A DNA stretch of 64,000 nt from assembly GCA_026075535.2 (NCBI GenBank), contig AP026550.1, positions 1,302,001 to 1,366,000 on the forward strand. The letters run 5' to 3'. The notes under the pieces were generated by a model. The model had not been told where the DNA came from. It saw only the letters and a program-made list of their open reading frames with translations, and did no database searches. This stretch comes from Tricholoma matsutake. Lineage: Eukaryota; Basidiomycota; Agaricomycetes; Agaricales; Tricholomataceae. Of this stretch, positions 11,160 through 22,232 are shown one piece after another. Both the position numbers and the translations under genes were made by a program. Within the stretch, counting starts at the first letter, position 1. Each line of letters begins with the position of its first letter.

Positions 11160-11990
11160 ATGACATGCCACTGGCTGCACAGCAAGATACTTCTGAGAGG
11201 GTATGATGTCAGTATTCTGGAAGTACTCCTAATACTGCCACCATACTCACCAAGGGATATTTTGCCAGTATGCATACCAATCTAGAATACTACTTCAGTA
11301 CCTTCAGTACTATCAAAATATAGTACAATACTGTCAAAATACCTCTAGTGAAGTATGTTGACAATATTAGGAATACTGTCAGGATACTTTCACAGTACTT
11401 CTCAGGCAGTATTGTGCCTTGCACCCAGTGTGTGAAGCAGTGGCCCTCTAGCACACATATTACAGGGAGTGGAGGCACACCTAGCAAAGGGAAATCTGAA
11501 GATAAAACTCTAAGGACCCCTTTGCCAATGTCCAGTGTATGTCAAGACTTCAAAATCAAATAGTAGCCTAAAAATATAAAATGCGGAGATAGGCAGATCA
11601 TGGCTGCCAAATGATGTCACACCAAGGGGTGGATGTTGGAAAGGGACTCTGCCTCTAAATATAAAACTGTTAATATGCACAAATATGATAAAAAAAGGGA
11701 AATTAGTAATAAAATAAGGAAAATCATAGAAAATGAAGAATACACTGGATACACAGCCAAATATTTTGTGCCAAAATATTATAAAAATATTGAAAAAATA
11801 TTCCAGTCAAAATCAAAATACTTTTTGAATACTTCAACATGAAGTTATGTAAAAATATCAAAGTAATTCTTTACCATATTGATAGCTACATTATTGTGAA
11901 CTTATATATATAAAGTATCATGGTACTTCTCACATATGTTTTTCATACTAAGATATACTTTGAAAATATCATGATACTCCTCTTCAATCA
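11160..11990 (+). repeat. Dispersed repeat family 2, copy 1 (GTACT termini)
   Basis: The core at about 11,440-11,700 (GGAGTGGAGGCACACCTAGC ... CTCTAAATATAAAACTG) is shared with copies near 46.92-47.20 and 55.56-55.90 kb. Around it lie AGTACT/GTATTC/GATACT words (11,165-11,420 left; TATCATGATACTCC and GGTACTTC near 11,920-11,985 right). It interrupts the 3' end of the Gypsy-0 chromodomain region. Confidence 0.5.
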
Positions 11991-14486
11991 CTATAGGTGG
12001 TGGTGGGTGTGAGCAATGTCCCAGGAATGGATCCACTGGTGCTGGCAGCAGTTTGATGATGTGGAAGACAGGGTGGAGTCTGGACATGGATGCTGGTAAG
12101 TGTAGATGGTAGGCATGTGTTCCAACACACTTGACAATAGAGAACAGTCCAAGGAAGCAGTGTGCAAGTTTCTTGGATGGACAAGTGGTAGAGATGTCAC
12201 TGGAGTCCAGGTAAACTTGATCACCAACCTTATACTGGGGTGTTGGCAAGTGGTGTTGGTTGTAAAAGCATGCCATGTGGTCCTTTGCCTTAACTAGGGC
12301 CACCTTTGCCTCTTCCAAGCTATTCTTCATCTGCTCTGTAAATTCATTCACTGTCTTGAACTGTGATGGTGCTTGGCAAGGTTCAAAGCCCATGTGTGGA
12401 TGTTGTTCTGTGTCCAGGAGGAAGGGAGTTTGCTGAGTGAATGCATGGATGTGATTGTTGTATCTGAACTCAGCCATGGGGAGAAGATCCTCCCAGTCAT
12501 CTTGGCACTCATTGACAAAGATGCAGATGTACTGCTCCAGCTCCTGATTGACCTGTTTATTCATCAGTCTGTGGGTGATAGGCAGTAGAAGCAAGGAGTT
12601 GAATTTCTAGGAGATGGTACAGTTCTTGGGTGAACCTGGCAATGAATTGAGGTCCTCAATCACAAAGGAAGGCACCAGGAAGTCCATGTAGCTTCCACAC
12701 ATGGTGAAGGTAGAGTCAGGCTGCACCCAATGCTGTAATGGTAGTGTGAGTGGGAATAAAGTGAGCTCTCTTCCCTGCTGAGTTGACTATGCACATTACC
12801 ACATCAAACCCATTCAACTCTGGTAACTCCACCACAAAGTCCACACTAATAACATCCCAACAATTTTCTGGAACAGAAAGAGGGTGTAACTTGCCAATGG
12901 GCTTGTGTCGATGAATCTTTATGCATAAGCAAAGGTCACAAGTACAACAGTACTGACCAATGAGTCATGACATCTGTGGCCACCAATAATTCTGTGAGAC
13001 AAGCTCCTAGTGTTTAAGGGTCCAGTCCAGTTTGGTTTTTTGACCCAAAAATGGAAAGACCGCAACATAAACTGGTCCAGGACTGATCCAGATACCATGA
13101 GGACTGAACTGGACCACCTAGGACCAGTCCTTTCCGGTTGGACCTGAAAAGACCAGTTAAGACTGGTTTAGACCAATATTTTGTCATGAAATTTGTTGTA
13201 CCAATATAACCCATATGTATCTTAGCAACTATTATACAGACCTTAAAACCATTATACTGATGGATAGACATTGTAATTTCCCATTGTTTGGTCTAACTTT
13301 TAAGAGATTTCATCAATATTTGACTTGGCTATGATCACTATAAAATCACATCTAATGAATGACTTGTGCCAAACACTAAGAAATGTAATGTGACAACCAT
13401 AAATGATGTGGTGCCTAGCATGCATTGACAGATAGTAAGAGTATTATAATACATGTTAGCCCTATGCTCATCAATAATGATCAATATATGAGTAAGATGC
13501 AATGAAAGTCAATGTGATATGACAAAATACTTGTATGGTATTGTGTTTAATATGTTTAATTCTGTAAAAACCACTGAGGTATAATGACAAAATCTTTTCA
13601 GTCCTATCTTGACATTGTGTACAAGAAGTCCTGAAATGCCAGGATAAGTTGTAAGGCTTTAACAAGCAGATTACATCTCAAAATTCCAAAAGACTGTTAC
13701 ATAACCATGGACTGGACCTTCAAACACTATGTGTGGTGAGAGAAGTCCTTGATAAAATGCCAATAGAAGTTGGTAAAGCCTAAAAAGGACTGACCTCCTT
13801 CTTGTTCATGGGCATAGGCCAACCCATGACCACATTCACCTTAACAGGATCCATCTCCACATGGCCCTCTGATATGATCAGACCCAGGTACTTGATATTA
13901 GTTTTCTCAAACTCACACTTGTCATGTCAAAGGTAGAGTTTGTGCTGTCAAAGCCTTTTGAAGATGAGGTGTGTGATTTGATGGTGTTCTTTGGTGTTGC
14001 ATGTAAAGATGAGAATGTTGTCAAGATAGACACAGACAACACCTTCGAGTATAAGGTCATGGAAGATATCATTCATCATTGTCTGAAAGGTTGCAGGACT
14101 ATTAGTGAGACCAAAGAACATGACAAGTGGTTCAAAAAGACCATGGTTGGTATGAAAGGCTGCATTCCACTCATCTCCTTCCTTTATCTGAACATTATTG
14201 TGACCCCAGTGGATGTCAAGCTTGGTGAAGTATTGTGCCCCATGAAGCTGGTTCACAAATTCAGAAATGAGGGGTAATAGTTAACAATTCTTGACCATGA
14301 GTTCATTGAGCCTTTGATAATCTTGAATGGGTCAGAGTGAGCCATTCTTCTTCTTAACAAAGAAGAAGGGATAGGCCATAGGCAGCTTGGAGGGTTGGAT
14401 GCAGCCTGAAGCTAAGTACTCATTGAGGAATTTATTGAGTTGTTATTGCTCTTCAGGGACCTAGAGAATAGACTTTGCAGGAGGAA
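11930..14486 (-). pseudogene. Gypsy-0 retrotransposon, 3' half (RT, integrase), broken
   Basis: Minus-strand Ty3/Gypsy pol. The RT starts near 14,490 with the SSCKVYSL spacer, then [38 protein letters not shown] and the catalytic box VYLDN (about 14,030). After the RT (FTNFYWHFIKDF, 13,770) it is interrupted by a MITE. It resumes with the integrase zinc-domain tail (NYWWPQMS, 12,990; C..C near 12,940), the core (SVDFVVELP, AYHPQTDE) and the C-terminal domain to 11,930. RNase H is missing, so a deletion accompanies the MITE junction. There are many stops. The 5' half lies at 36.95-39.03 kb, across the 22.4-kb insertion. Confidence 0.85.
13010..13727. mobile_element. TA-flanked MITE, 718 bp, mosaic arms
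   Basis: The left end GTGTTTAAGGGTCCAGTCC and the complement of the right end GTGTTTGAAGGTCCAGTCC match. TA flanks both sides (13008-13009, 13728-13729). The right about 190 bp matches the right arm of the MITE at 9.6-10.0 kb. The left arm is replaced by TGGTCCAGTCC / GGACTGGACC oligomers. It splits Gypsy-0. Confidence 0.75.
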
Positions 14487-14495
14487 GGTGTTGCA
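14487..14495. repeat. Target-site duplication, left (GGTGTTGCA)
   Basis: The same nine bases occur at 36,941-36,949. The two copies bracket the 22.4-kb block. Across the junction the two halves of Gypsy-0 coding sequence continue in one frame if one copy is removed. Confidence 0.8.
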
Positions 14496-14619
14496 GCCCC
14501 TTCAGTGTATTTGGACCATTACAAATGGACCAACTAATGGTGGCTTTAAGCTGTTTGAAATGGTCCAGCTAATCTGGGCCCATGGATTATAACAGACCAT
14601 AGTAGATAAGTGGGCTCAT

Positions 14620-14835
14620 GTGGTAGATATAAGGTCATGGAAATAGGATGGGCTTATGGGTGATATGAGTACTGCTATAGGCCATCTGTGATGAATGGGC
14701 CCATGGGTCAAGTCAATACTGCAGTGGACCATATGATGGATGGGCCCATGGGTCATGTCAACACTGTAGTGGATCATATGATGGATGGCCCCATGGGTTA
14801 TATCAATACTGCAGTGGACCAGGGCTCTTGAACTT
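14620..14835. repeat. Tandem repeat, about 60-bp unit (GGGCCCATGGGT)
   Basis: Four imperfect units contain GATGGGCCCATGGGT(C/T)A, TCAA(T/C)ACTG(C/T)AGTGGA and CATATGATGG. Related words (TGGGCCCACCCATCA, CATGGTCTA) fill 36,440-36,900 at the opposite end of the composite in reverse orientation. Confidence 0.7.
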
Positions 14836-16534
14836 GTACTACCATATATGAAGTATGGTGGCACTGTTACTCTGCATCACTGGATGTCTCTCTACCACCA
14901 AACAGAGATGTTTTTCAACCTTGAATGCACCAATGTGCTCTAAGACCCACTTTGGCAGCCCCCATTTTGCCATAAGCCTCTCCAGAATCTTGAGAGTCGC
15001 CCAGCCACTTGTTAACTGAGCCAAGAGCACAAACAATCCCCCCACCAATGACAAACCTTTGAACAAAGGGACAAGTGCCACCCGCTGATGTAGCTGGCCC
15101 TAATGTGCATGCATCGCCCAAGAAACACCACAATCAACATGCTCCGATGCTCAAAGGGATCACCCTTGTCTTTAGCATCACAACATGCGTTCTTGGCACC
15201 TGATGACCCAGTGACCTCATCTAGTACAAAAACTCCCCAATCCACAACCATGGCCCCCAGCCTCTTCCTTCTATCTGCAACAATCTCCACAACACTTCAC
15301 ACGAACTTTCCCATGCCTCCCTCTGAGTTTATGAACACCGACTCTGGCCCCAATAAGTGCGGCTATTCTGGAAGCCACTCAGATGCCTGAGTCGAGAAAG
15401 CAGCCAAAGACAAACAGGGTGCCTCTGCCTCCTCGACAGCTGATAGCCACTCGGCTAACAAACTGAGTGATGCCCCTCAAGTAAGCTTCTCCTGCACTTC
15501 CAATTTCTCTAATCTGACCCCACCAAAGGACGACTCCTCATCCCCCCCTGCAAGGATCCCCTGAACAATTGAACGCCGGCCTCCCCATTCCCATCCCCAC
15601 TTTACCTTACAGGGCAAAATACGTAATGGTACCATGACACTCGATAATGGTCTCCGGATCACTGCCCCCCCCTCCGATGGCTTCCACACACCACAAATCT
15701 GCTGCCCCATATGGCACAATGTGTCAGATGAGCTAGTCTTCCACTGGTCTCCCAAGCCTGGCCTGAAAATCTGGGCCTGCCCATGGCGTGCTCACTATGA
15801 GGAAAATGCCCAGGGCATCATAGGGAGGATCCTCTCTCTCATTTCCAAGATTATTGGTCCTCAATCCCCCAAAGATGTAATTGTTAGCCCCCCATCAAAC
15901 AAGTTTGACAATGGGGAACGTCTCACCTCCCCCTGGTACTTTCTTGTTATGGGCTTCTCCCAGGATGTCATAGACGCTCTCACCCAGCTTGCAGTCTGCT
16001 CAACCACTGAGCTCACTGTTTTCTTCACCCCCTTCCAACAAGCCTTACCCTCTTACATCTGCACCGTTGAAAACCTAACTTACCCAAATGCTCCCGAGAG
16101 CAACACACTGGTTGCAGCCCTCATTTGCTCCACGATAACCTCAAACCCAGACATTTCCTCCTTTATTCACAGCAGGCTCCCTAATCCTGATGCAGAGGCA
16201 GCCATCAAAGTCCTCCGCTCCATATGCATCTCAAGCCTAAAAATTGCCATTTCTGAGGTCTTTACACTCCCCCCGTATTCCTATAGGAATCCGATGAATC
16301 CAACCATATTCCGATGTCATTTTCACCAGCCAATTTGACATGAAATGGCACATTTAGTCCTAGGTCAGTCTGATGTAGTCCGATCAGAGTCCGATCAGAC
16401 TATTGGAATTTCCTAGGAATTTCCAATCATAGAAATCACATAGGACTAGTCCAAAGTTATGCTAAGACATCAGACAACATAGGATTCCGATAGGAATGAA
16501 AGCAGCCTTGCTTAGTAATATAGTATGAAAAATT

Positions 16535-16627
16535 AAATGCACAGACAAGAATTGAACACTTGACTACAGAAGATTATGTAAGCATAAACCAACAACAATA
16601 CCATTAGGCTAAACAGTCATTACAGGT
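16535..16627 (-). repeat. tRNA-like Pol III segment, left arm of element B
   Basis: On the minus strand an A-box-like TTTAGCCTAATGGTATTG precedes a B-box-like GTGTTCAATTC, about 50 bp apart. It points outward toward the left end. The acceptor stem is not preserved, so it is not a functional tRNA gene. Confidence 0.55.
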
Positions 16628-16863
16628 AGGTGATCATACTACACTACATACCATTCCCATGGGTGTGATGACAAAGCACATAGCTGCGTCATCACACCTG
16701 CCAGCTCATCAACTCCCACCACCACCACCAATGATGACAAGCACGCCACCTCCATCCCCCCCACCTCAACCACCTCAACCCAGCAACTCCCACCACTCCC
16801 ACTTCACCCCCATTTCTAGATGAGCCCCCAAGACTGGAAACGACTGGTTTCAACACCGAACGA

Positions 16864-16962
16864 GGCCCAAACAACGCAATCGTCGTTTGGGCCATAGTAA
16901 GTTTTTTTTTTCATTTGTTTTTTACTTTTGTAAACTAACTAATTCATTTGTTTTGTTTCTAG
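16864..16962 (+). other. Hairpin plus intron-like module (copy B)
   Basis: GGCCCAAAC and GTTTGGGCC form a stem at 16,864-16,893. A GTAAGT donor lies at 16,897, CTAACTAATT is a good branch site, and TTTCTAG ends at 16,962 (66 bp). The order and spacing match copy A. Confidence 0.55.
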
Positions 16963-17181
16963 GTTCTAATCTACATGAGTAACGATGGACTGACACGAGC
17001 CAAACCCACACCCAATGATGCCCCTGGCAACCCCCCTCCTCCCCATCAAAACGGGATGTGAGGGTATCGATCATGGTCAGGAGCACGGGGAGCAACACCA
17101 GGAGACCCCAGAAGGGGAATACCCACCTGGTAAGCACCACCTGACCCCTCCCCTCAAGCCACATCACTGACGAACTGACAA

Positions 17182-17641
17182 CGCACCCACTCCATGCCTA
17201 CGAGCTGCTGCTTGTAGGGTGGATCGTGAGTGCATGGACCCCCCATGACACCAATGACATCCAGCACCCCCCATCACTGCTGTGAGCAACTGCTTGCAGG
17301 GTGTATATGGGGTGCAAGAACACGGGAACGGTGTGGAGGGATGACGACGGCACCAAATGACACGCCTATGAGCAGCTGCCCATAGGGTGGTTCGTGGGTG
17401 CAGATGACGAGGGGGATGAATGGCAAGGGTGATGAAACGACAAGGGGAAAGGGAAATGACGACCAGAAGGGGAGACGATGGCGACACCCGCCCCATGCAT
17501 GCCTATGAGCATCTGCTTGTAGGGTGTTTAAGGGGAGGGGGAGGGAGGGAGGGGACGATGGACAAACACTGCCACCAACATATGATGCACCACCCACCAC
17601 CAGCCTTGAGAGCAACTGCTCATGGGGTGGATGGTGGGTGG
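17182..17641 (+). repeat. Array of five self-folding units (copy B)
   Basis: Units at about 17,182-17,234, 17,263-17,315, 17,358-17,401, 17,482-17,535 and 17,588-17,641 each read C-rich arm, GAGC(A/T)NCTGCTYRTAGGGTGG-like apex, then a G-rich arm. The two arms pair. Sequences between units are not conserved. Confidence 0.65.
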
Positions 17642-18017
17642 AACAACAAGGGAGGGGAGGGAAGCCACAGGGGAGGTGAGGTGAGGGAGGCGAGACATGA
17701 CAGAGACGAGAGGGAGGGGAAATGATGGGACAGGGCTGACGAGACAGCCAATGCGATGCACCACCACCCCCTCCCCCCCATTTTGTGGGGGGGGGGGTTT
17801 TTTTTTGTAGAATTTAAAATAGTATAATTAAATAGTATAATTAATTCTCCCCCTCGCGTTTGCATGGGGTTTTTTTTTAAAATCTATATTAGTTATCTAC
17901 TCCCTTGCGAAGATGCGAGGGCTCAACAATTTTTTTTTGAGCTCTTGTGAGAGAGGTTAAAAATAAGTGAACTAATCCTAAGTGCTTTAAATGGACTTTA
18001 TATTACATATTTATTAA

Positions 18018-18112
18018 TGCTCCTGTGGCTCAACTGGTTGAGCACTTGTTTGGTAGTCATGTCACTTATATCCCAAGGTCTAGAGTTCAATTCCTGCTCT
18101 GCCCATTTATTT
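18018..18112 (+). repeat. tRNA-like Pol III segment, right arm of element B
   Basis: TGTGGCTCAACTGGTTGAGC resembles a tRNA D-arm and A box, and GAGTTCAATTCCTGCTC resembles a T-arm and B box 55 bp later. The acceptor arms are degenerate. It points outward, mirroring the left arm, and element C has a close copy at 28,733. Confidence 0.6.
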
Positions 18113-18749
18113 TGTAAGCACTTTCATCAAGTTAAGTCTTCCGAAATGGTGTGGTATTCCGATTACTACCTGTTGGAATTGCATAGGACTTTACTCAGAA
18201 TTTACTAGGAATTTCTTGGAAATAAAAGTACATGGTCATCAAGATACATTCCGATTGGACTCCTAGGACTAGTGTCGGACTAGTAGGACTCCTATCGGAT
18301 TCTGATCAGACTCTTATTGGAAAACTCGGACTCCTAGGACTCCAATAGGAATACGGGGGGGAGTGCAAAGTTTACCCATTTCCCCTGATGATCTCCACAC
18401 AATTTGGAACGTCTACTGTGACAACCCCCCTCACCTATCCTTCGACGACTTCCATGCCTGGACTGACCTAATCAGAACCCTCCGTTTTAACTCTCTCGAC
18501 TACGGCATGGGTGCCGCCCACTGTTTCGACAACCAATTCTTTTGTTTGAACTGCAAATCCTATGACCACCCCTCTGGTCTCTGCCCCTTCCCTGGCCTTG
18601 TGGGATGGCTTGGCCCATCTGCCAGCATCAAAGAAGATACTGACATCTACACTGTGACCTCCCCCAAATCACCCCCTGCCCGATACAAGAACACTGGCCA
18701 GGTTCCTCACACCCCTGCCATAGGAAGGCATGGAAGGGGTCATAAATAA

Positions 18750-19540
18750 GATCCCATAAATAATATATACTTTTGTTAAAACCTTCCATACTATCATGTC
18801 CCTTTATGTCATACAGTTTCCAATACATGAGCTCGATCACCTTATCGCAACAACTGCCTTTTCATGAGGGAATTGGCACCTTGCTCAAGAAATAGAAGGA
18901 ATAGTTGTTAATCATGGTACTGCTGGGGGGCCCACATTTACTGGTCGTTAGCTTGCTAATGGGACAGGAAAGCCCCCGGGTACAAACAAGTAAATGGCAA
19001 CCTATTAAGGTCAACAGATGAGCTGTGCTGAGAAGCTGAAGTCCTAAGGATCAGTAAGTAATGCCTCACCCCTACTAACTGCTCTCCTTTGCAACAGAGT
19101 CCTTTGACGCAAACAAGATTTTGCACGTCCCATAATCAAGGTTGTAAAAATGGGTATGTAATTGTTCAACTGCTAATAATACAGAAAATTGCATGGGAGG
19201 ATTGTATGGCCTGAACCCCAACCCAGCTTTGTCTGGAGGGGTTCAGGAAGCCGTCACCTGTCACCCTGATGATGGTCAAGCTGGGAACCCAGATGGCTCC
19301 CAGGTGAGTGCCTCTCATACTCCTCAGACTGATGCCCCCCACAGAATGAGCACACTGCTCCTCCTGGAATTACCTCAAGGGATTCAGGAACAAACTCCTT
19401 AGCCCCACAAGCTAATAACAGACCACATCAGTCTAGACAATGGAGACACTGTCTGTCCCAACTCCCTCACCAGGAGCAACTTCCCCAAACATTCCACAAA
19501 AGGACAAAAGCTTCACTAAAATTAGCCTCGCTAAATATGA
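18750..19540 (+). other. LINE-1 inter-ORF and ORF2 leader
   Basis: One 69-codon Pro/Gly/His-rich plus ORF at 19,193-19,402 may be the leader of the endonuclease ORF. Otherwise no gene is seen. Confidence 0.35.
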
Positions 19541-20361
19541 GAGGATGCTGGCACGGCAGCATTGACAAATGGAACCATGTTAACCAACTTGTCTGAACAG
19601 AGAAAATTGGTATTCTAGCCCTCCAAGAAACTCATCTCACCCCCATTGCAGAAATGAGCCTTAATAATCTATTCAAACAAAGACTTCACATCATTTCTTC
19701 CATTGATCTGCAACACACCATCTCGGGTGGTGTAGCAATTGTGCTAAACAAAAATATTGCTAATGTCCACAACATTAAGAAATATGTACTCATCCCAGGC
19801 TGTGCCATGCTAGTATCAATCCCATGGCACTGAAGCATGGAAATTCACATCTTAGTTATTTACGCCCCCAATTCTGTGAATGAGAACCAACAATTCTGGT
19901 CTGACATTGTGTCCAAACTGAGAGATCCTCTAATTCCTCCCCCAGATATTCTGCTAGGTGACTTCAATTTTGTAGAAGATGCCCTTGACAGGCTCCCCTC
20001 CAGATATGACAGTGAAAATATAACAGACTCCTTCTCGGTGCTCAAATCAAACCTTGACCTCCATGATGGCTGGCGTCAAGCAAACCCTGATAATATTACC
20101 TTCACCTATTCCCAATCCCCTGCACAAGGTGGTAGCAGCTCCAGAATCAACAGAATCTATCTGTGTAATGCCCTAATACCATTCAGCAATGACTGGGACA
20201 TCTCCACCCCAGGAATCATGACAGACCATCAGCTAATATCAGCAAGAATCCCCGATAACCGCATGCCCAATATAGGGAAAGGTAGATGGACACTCCCACT
20301 CTTCATTCTGAAAGACAAAAACCTAACAAGAGAAATGATATCCCTTGGTGTAGACCTACAC
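19541..20361 (+). pseudogene. LINE-1 ORF2 apurinic-type endonuclease, RT lost
   Basis: An APE-type endonuclease domain: ASLNMRGC (19,530), GILALQETHL (19,608), VIYAPNSVNEN (19,855), LLGDFNFVED (19,950) and the terminal TDHQLISARI (20,222). It is interrupted by stops near 19,595 and 19,832. Coding stops at 20,362, where the Gypsy-1 LTR begins. The apparent continuation of the ORF to 20,496 is LTR sequence. No reverse transcriptase was found on the far side of Gypsy-1, so the 3' part of this LINE is missing. Confidence 0.75.
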
Positions 20362-21026
20362 TGTTACAATTTTCCTTGTAACTCATGGAACCTGACCGAC
20401 CTGACCGACCCGGCAATCCCCTCCAGACAGGAGGCACTCCATGATTCATGCCTAGGGCATGACCTTGACACCAGACACATGCATGACACATGCTGACTGC
20501 ATGCATTCAATCCCCTTCCCATGGAAAGCACCCTTGATGCATGGTGACTCCATGCACCCAAACCCATTCACACACATGCTGTGATATGACAGCCCCTTGA
20601 CATGAGGTCCGTGACGTCGGACTCTCACGATCGACATGCTGCGCTGCAGCATGTCCTTGACATCGGACGCCTCATGCAAGGCATGAGGCCTATTGTTTCT
20701 ATTGTTACTTGATACACATCTACCATTCCGATTGGACGATAGGGACCTCCCTTCTAGTATAAGTACTGTGACTTGTAGTAGGGATGTCCTTAGTTTAGAT
20801 CTAGGCATTCTACAGCCTTAACTTGCAACTCATGAACTTACTCGAAACCACTAAGGAAGCCCCTTAGTGCGTGAACCTGAACGACTCTATGCAGAAGCCC
20901 TGCTAGAGTGCACTACCTATCTTACATCAGATGCTCTGAGTAAGACTAGTGTCAAACGACTCATCGAGGAAGCACCTTGTCGAACGACATCGACTAGATT
21001 GAGTGGTTGAGGCTTTGCCCTTAACA
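20362..21026 (+). repeat. Gypsy-1 5' LTR, 665 bp
   Basis: It begins TGTTACAATTTTCC and ends CCCTTAACA (TG...CA). It shares blocks with the Gypsy-2 LTR: TTGATGCATGGTGACTCCAT, CATGCTGCGCTGCAGCATG, CCTCATGCAAGGCATGAGG. Three hairpins with GGAAGC.CC-type loops occur at about 20,855-20,980. The matching 3' LTR is absent. Confidence 0.75.
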
Positions 21027-21072
21027 TAAGATCTAAACTATCTGCTAGCCCACCTACCTAGGTGTAGGCAAT

Positions 21073-22232
21073 ATGTCTCGAAACACACCACAGCAACCTG
21101 GGTCTAGACAAACCCCAGACTGACCACCAAGAGAAGCAGAACCACAGCCAGGTTCATCTTGGTACCGATACAAGTCCGTTACTCGACCCCAGCACAGTGT
21201 TGGTTCTACGGATCAACCAACAGACAAAGAGGAGATTTCCTCACCGATGAAGACTTTGAACAACCACACACACCCCCACCCGAAACATCCACCCGCTTCC
21301 TAATAGACGAAACCAACAACCTCCACAATGAGATGTCTGAACCCGCCGCAACTGCACCAACAATGTCCATGAAGGACATTCAAATCCAATCACCCACAGA
21401 CTTCTCAGGAGAGCGGACCAAGACCGCCAAGTTCCTGCAGGAGATAGACCTGTACTTGCAAATCAACAACCAGGTCTATGACACAAATGACAAGAAGATC
21501 ATCTTCATGCTGTCCTTCATGAATGGAGGGACAGCAGCTGCCTGGGCACAGGCATTTGTCAACCAACATTGGTCCGAAGGACTCGGAGAATACGCAGACT
21601 TCTGACAGAAGGTCCTAGAGGCCTTCTTACTGATCGACGATGCCGGAACAGCAAAGACAGAGATTAAGAATCTCAAACAAGGTTCAGGGAACCTCGAAGA
21701 ATATGTGGCGAACTTCCGCATCCTGAAAGACAGGATGGGAATCACCGAAGATGCAGCCATGATTGAGTACTTCATGGATGGACTGCATCCCAAGTTACTG
21801 AAGAGGGTACACACAATGGAGACAGTGCCCAACACTCTTGAAGGCTGGATAAAGGCAGCTTCGAAATATGAAGGCCAATGGAAATGGGCCATGGCAATCC
21901 TGGGAAAGACCAGGCAAAACCAGAAGACAAACGAAACAACAAAGAAAGGACAGCCCTCTCTTGACATCAACCGACTGACGAACCAAGAACGTGTGGAACA
22001 CCTCTGGAAGGGATTGTGTTTCATCTGCCACCAACCCGGACACCGATCATCTGACCACAAGGATGGAAAAGATCCCACCCAGACGGGGTCAGTGCCTCCT
22101 CCTTACCAAAACCACTTCACCCAGAAGAAGACTGGGGTGGACACCTACCAGAAGATCTGCACAATGCTGGACAAACTGGATGAAGAAGAAAAGGAATGAG
22201 CCCTCAACCTCATGGAGGAATCGGGTTTTTAG
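21073..22232 (+). pseudogene. Gypsy-1 gag
   Basis: Gag starts at MSRNTPQQPG just after the LTR. It shows the capsid-type block FLQEIDLYLQINN...IIFMLSFMNGGTAAAWA (21,436-21,550) and LEEYVANFRIL (21,695). It ends with a knuckle CFICHQPGHRSSDH near 22,020, which is C-x2-C-x4-H-x4-H rather than CCHC. The frame is broken near 21,200. In-frame TGA codons occur at 21,122, 21,603 and 22,197. The ancestral stop is TAG at 22,230-22,232, shared in position with Gypsy-2, directly after a slippery heptamer. Confidence 0.8.
22223..22229 (+). promoter_or_regulatory. Candidate -1 ribosomal frameshift site GGGTTTT
   Basis: In the gag frame this reads G GGT TTT followed by TAG. Pol is open in the -1 frame, so slippage here fuses gag to protease. 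Gypsy-2 has the identical heptamer directly before its gag stop TAA. Confidence 0.65.

Larger units (their letters stand above)
16261..18375 (+). mobile_element. Dispersed structured element, copy B (inserted in LINE-1)
   Basis: The ends are inverted repeats. Left ACTCCCCCCGTATTCCTAT at 16,266 matches the complement of the right end near 18,350-18,365. TTTAC occurs just outside both ends (16,261-16,265; 18,371-18,375), a possible 5-bp duplication. In order: private oligomers (TCCGATCAGA, CTAGGACT) to 16,500; tRNA-like boxes pointing left; hairpin and intron-like module (16,864-16,962); C-rich body; folding units (17,182-17,641); GC-rich hairpins near 17,760-17,930; tRNA-like boxes pointing right; the same oligomers at 18,230-18,360. 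No conserved ORF. Confidence 0.7.
15075..18749 (+). pseudogene. LINE-1 ORF1 (nucleic-acid-binding), split by element B
   Basis: Coding resumes on both sides of element B: 15,103-16,275 and 18,371-18,749. The N-terminal part is Ser/Thr/Pro-rich. The middle (15,634-16,275) is a folded-looking domain (WACPWRAHYEEN, LTSPWYFLVMGF). The C-terminal part has a cysteine cluster, CLNCKSYDHPSGLCPF, near 18,555. A single CCHC-like knuckle after a globular domain suits ORF1 of a fungal LINE. The frame is also broken near 15,390 and 15,620. Confidence 0.6.

Noticed and set aside
18018..18112. A functional tRNA gene
   Set aside because: A- and B-box-like motifs are good but acceptor arms do not pair and the middle is too long. 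The same holds for 10,068, 16,535 and 28,733.
20362..20496. C-terminal part of the LINE-1 endonuclease ORF to 20,496
   Set aside because: From 20,362 the sequence is LTR of Gypsy-1, shown by the TGTTA start and blocks shared with the Gypsy-2 LTR, so the ORF simply runs into it.
22196..22199. ATGA stop/start overlap between the Gypsy-1 gag ORF and the protease ORF, as if coupled reinitiation
   Set aside because: The TGA is a decayed codon. In Gypsy-2 the same position is Arg and gag continues to a TAA directly after GGGTTTT. The overlap is accidental; the frameshift site further on is the likely mechanism.
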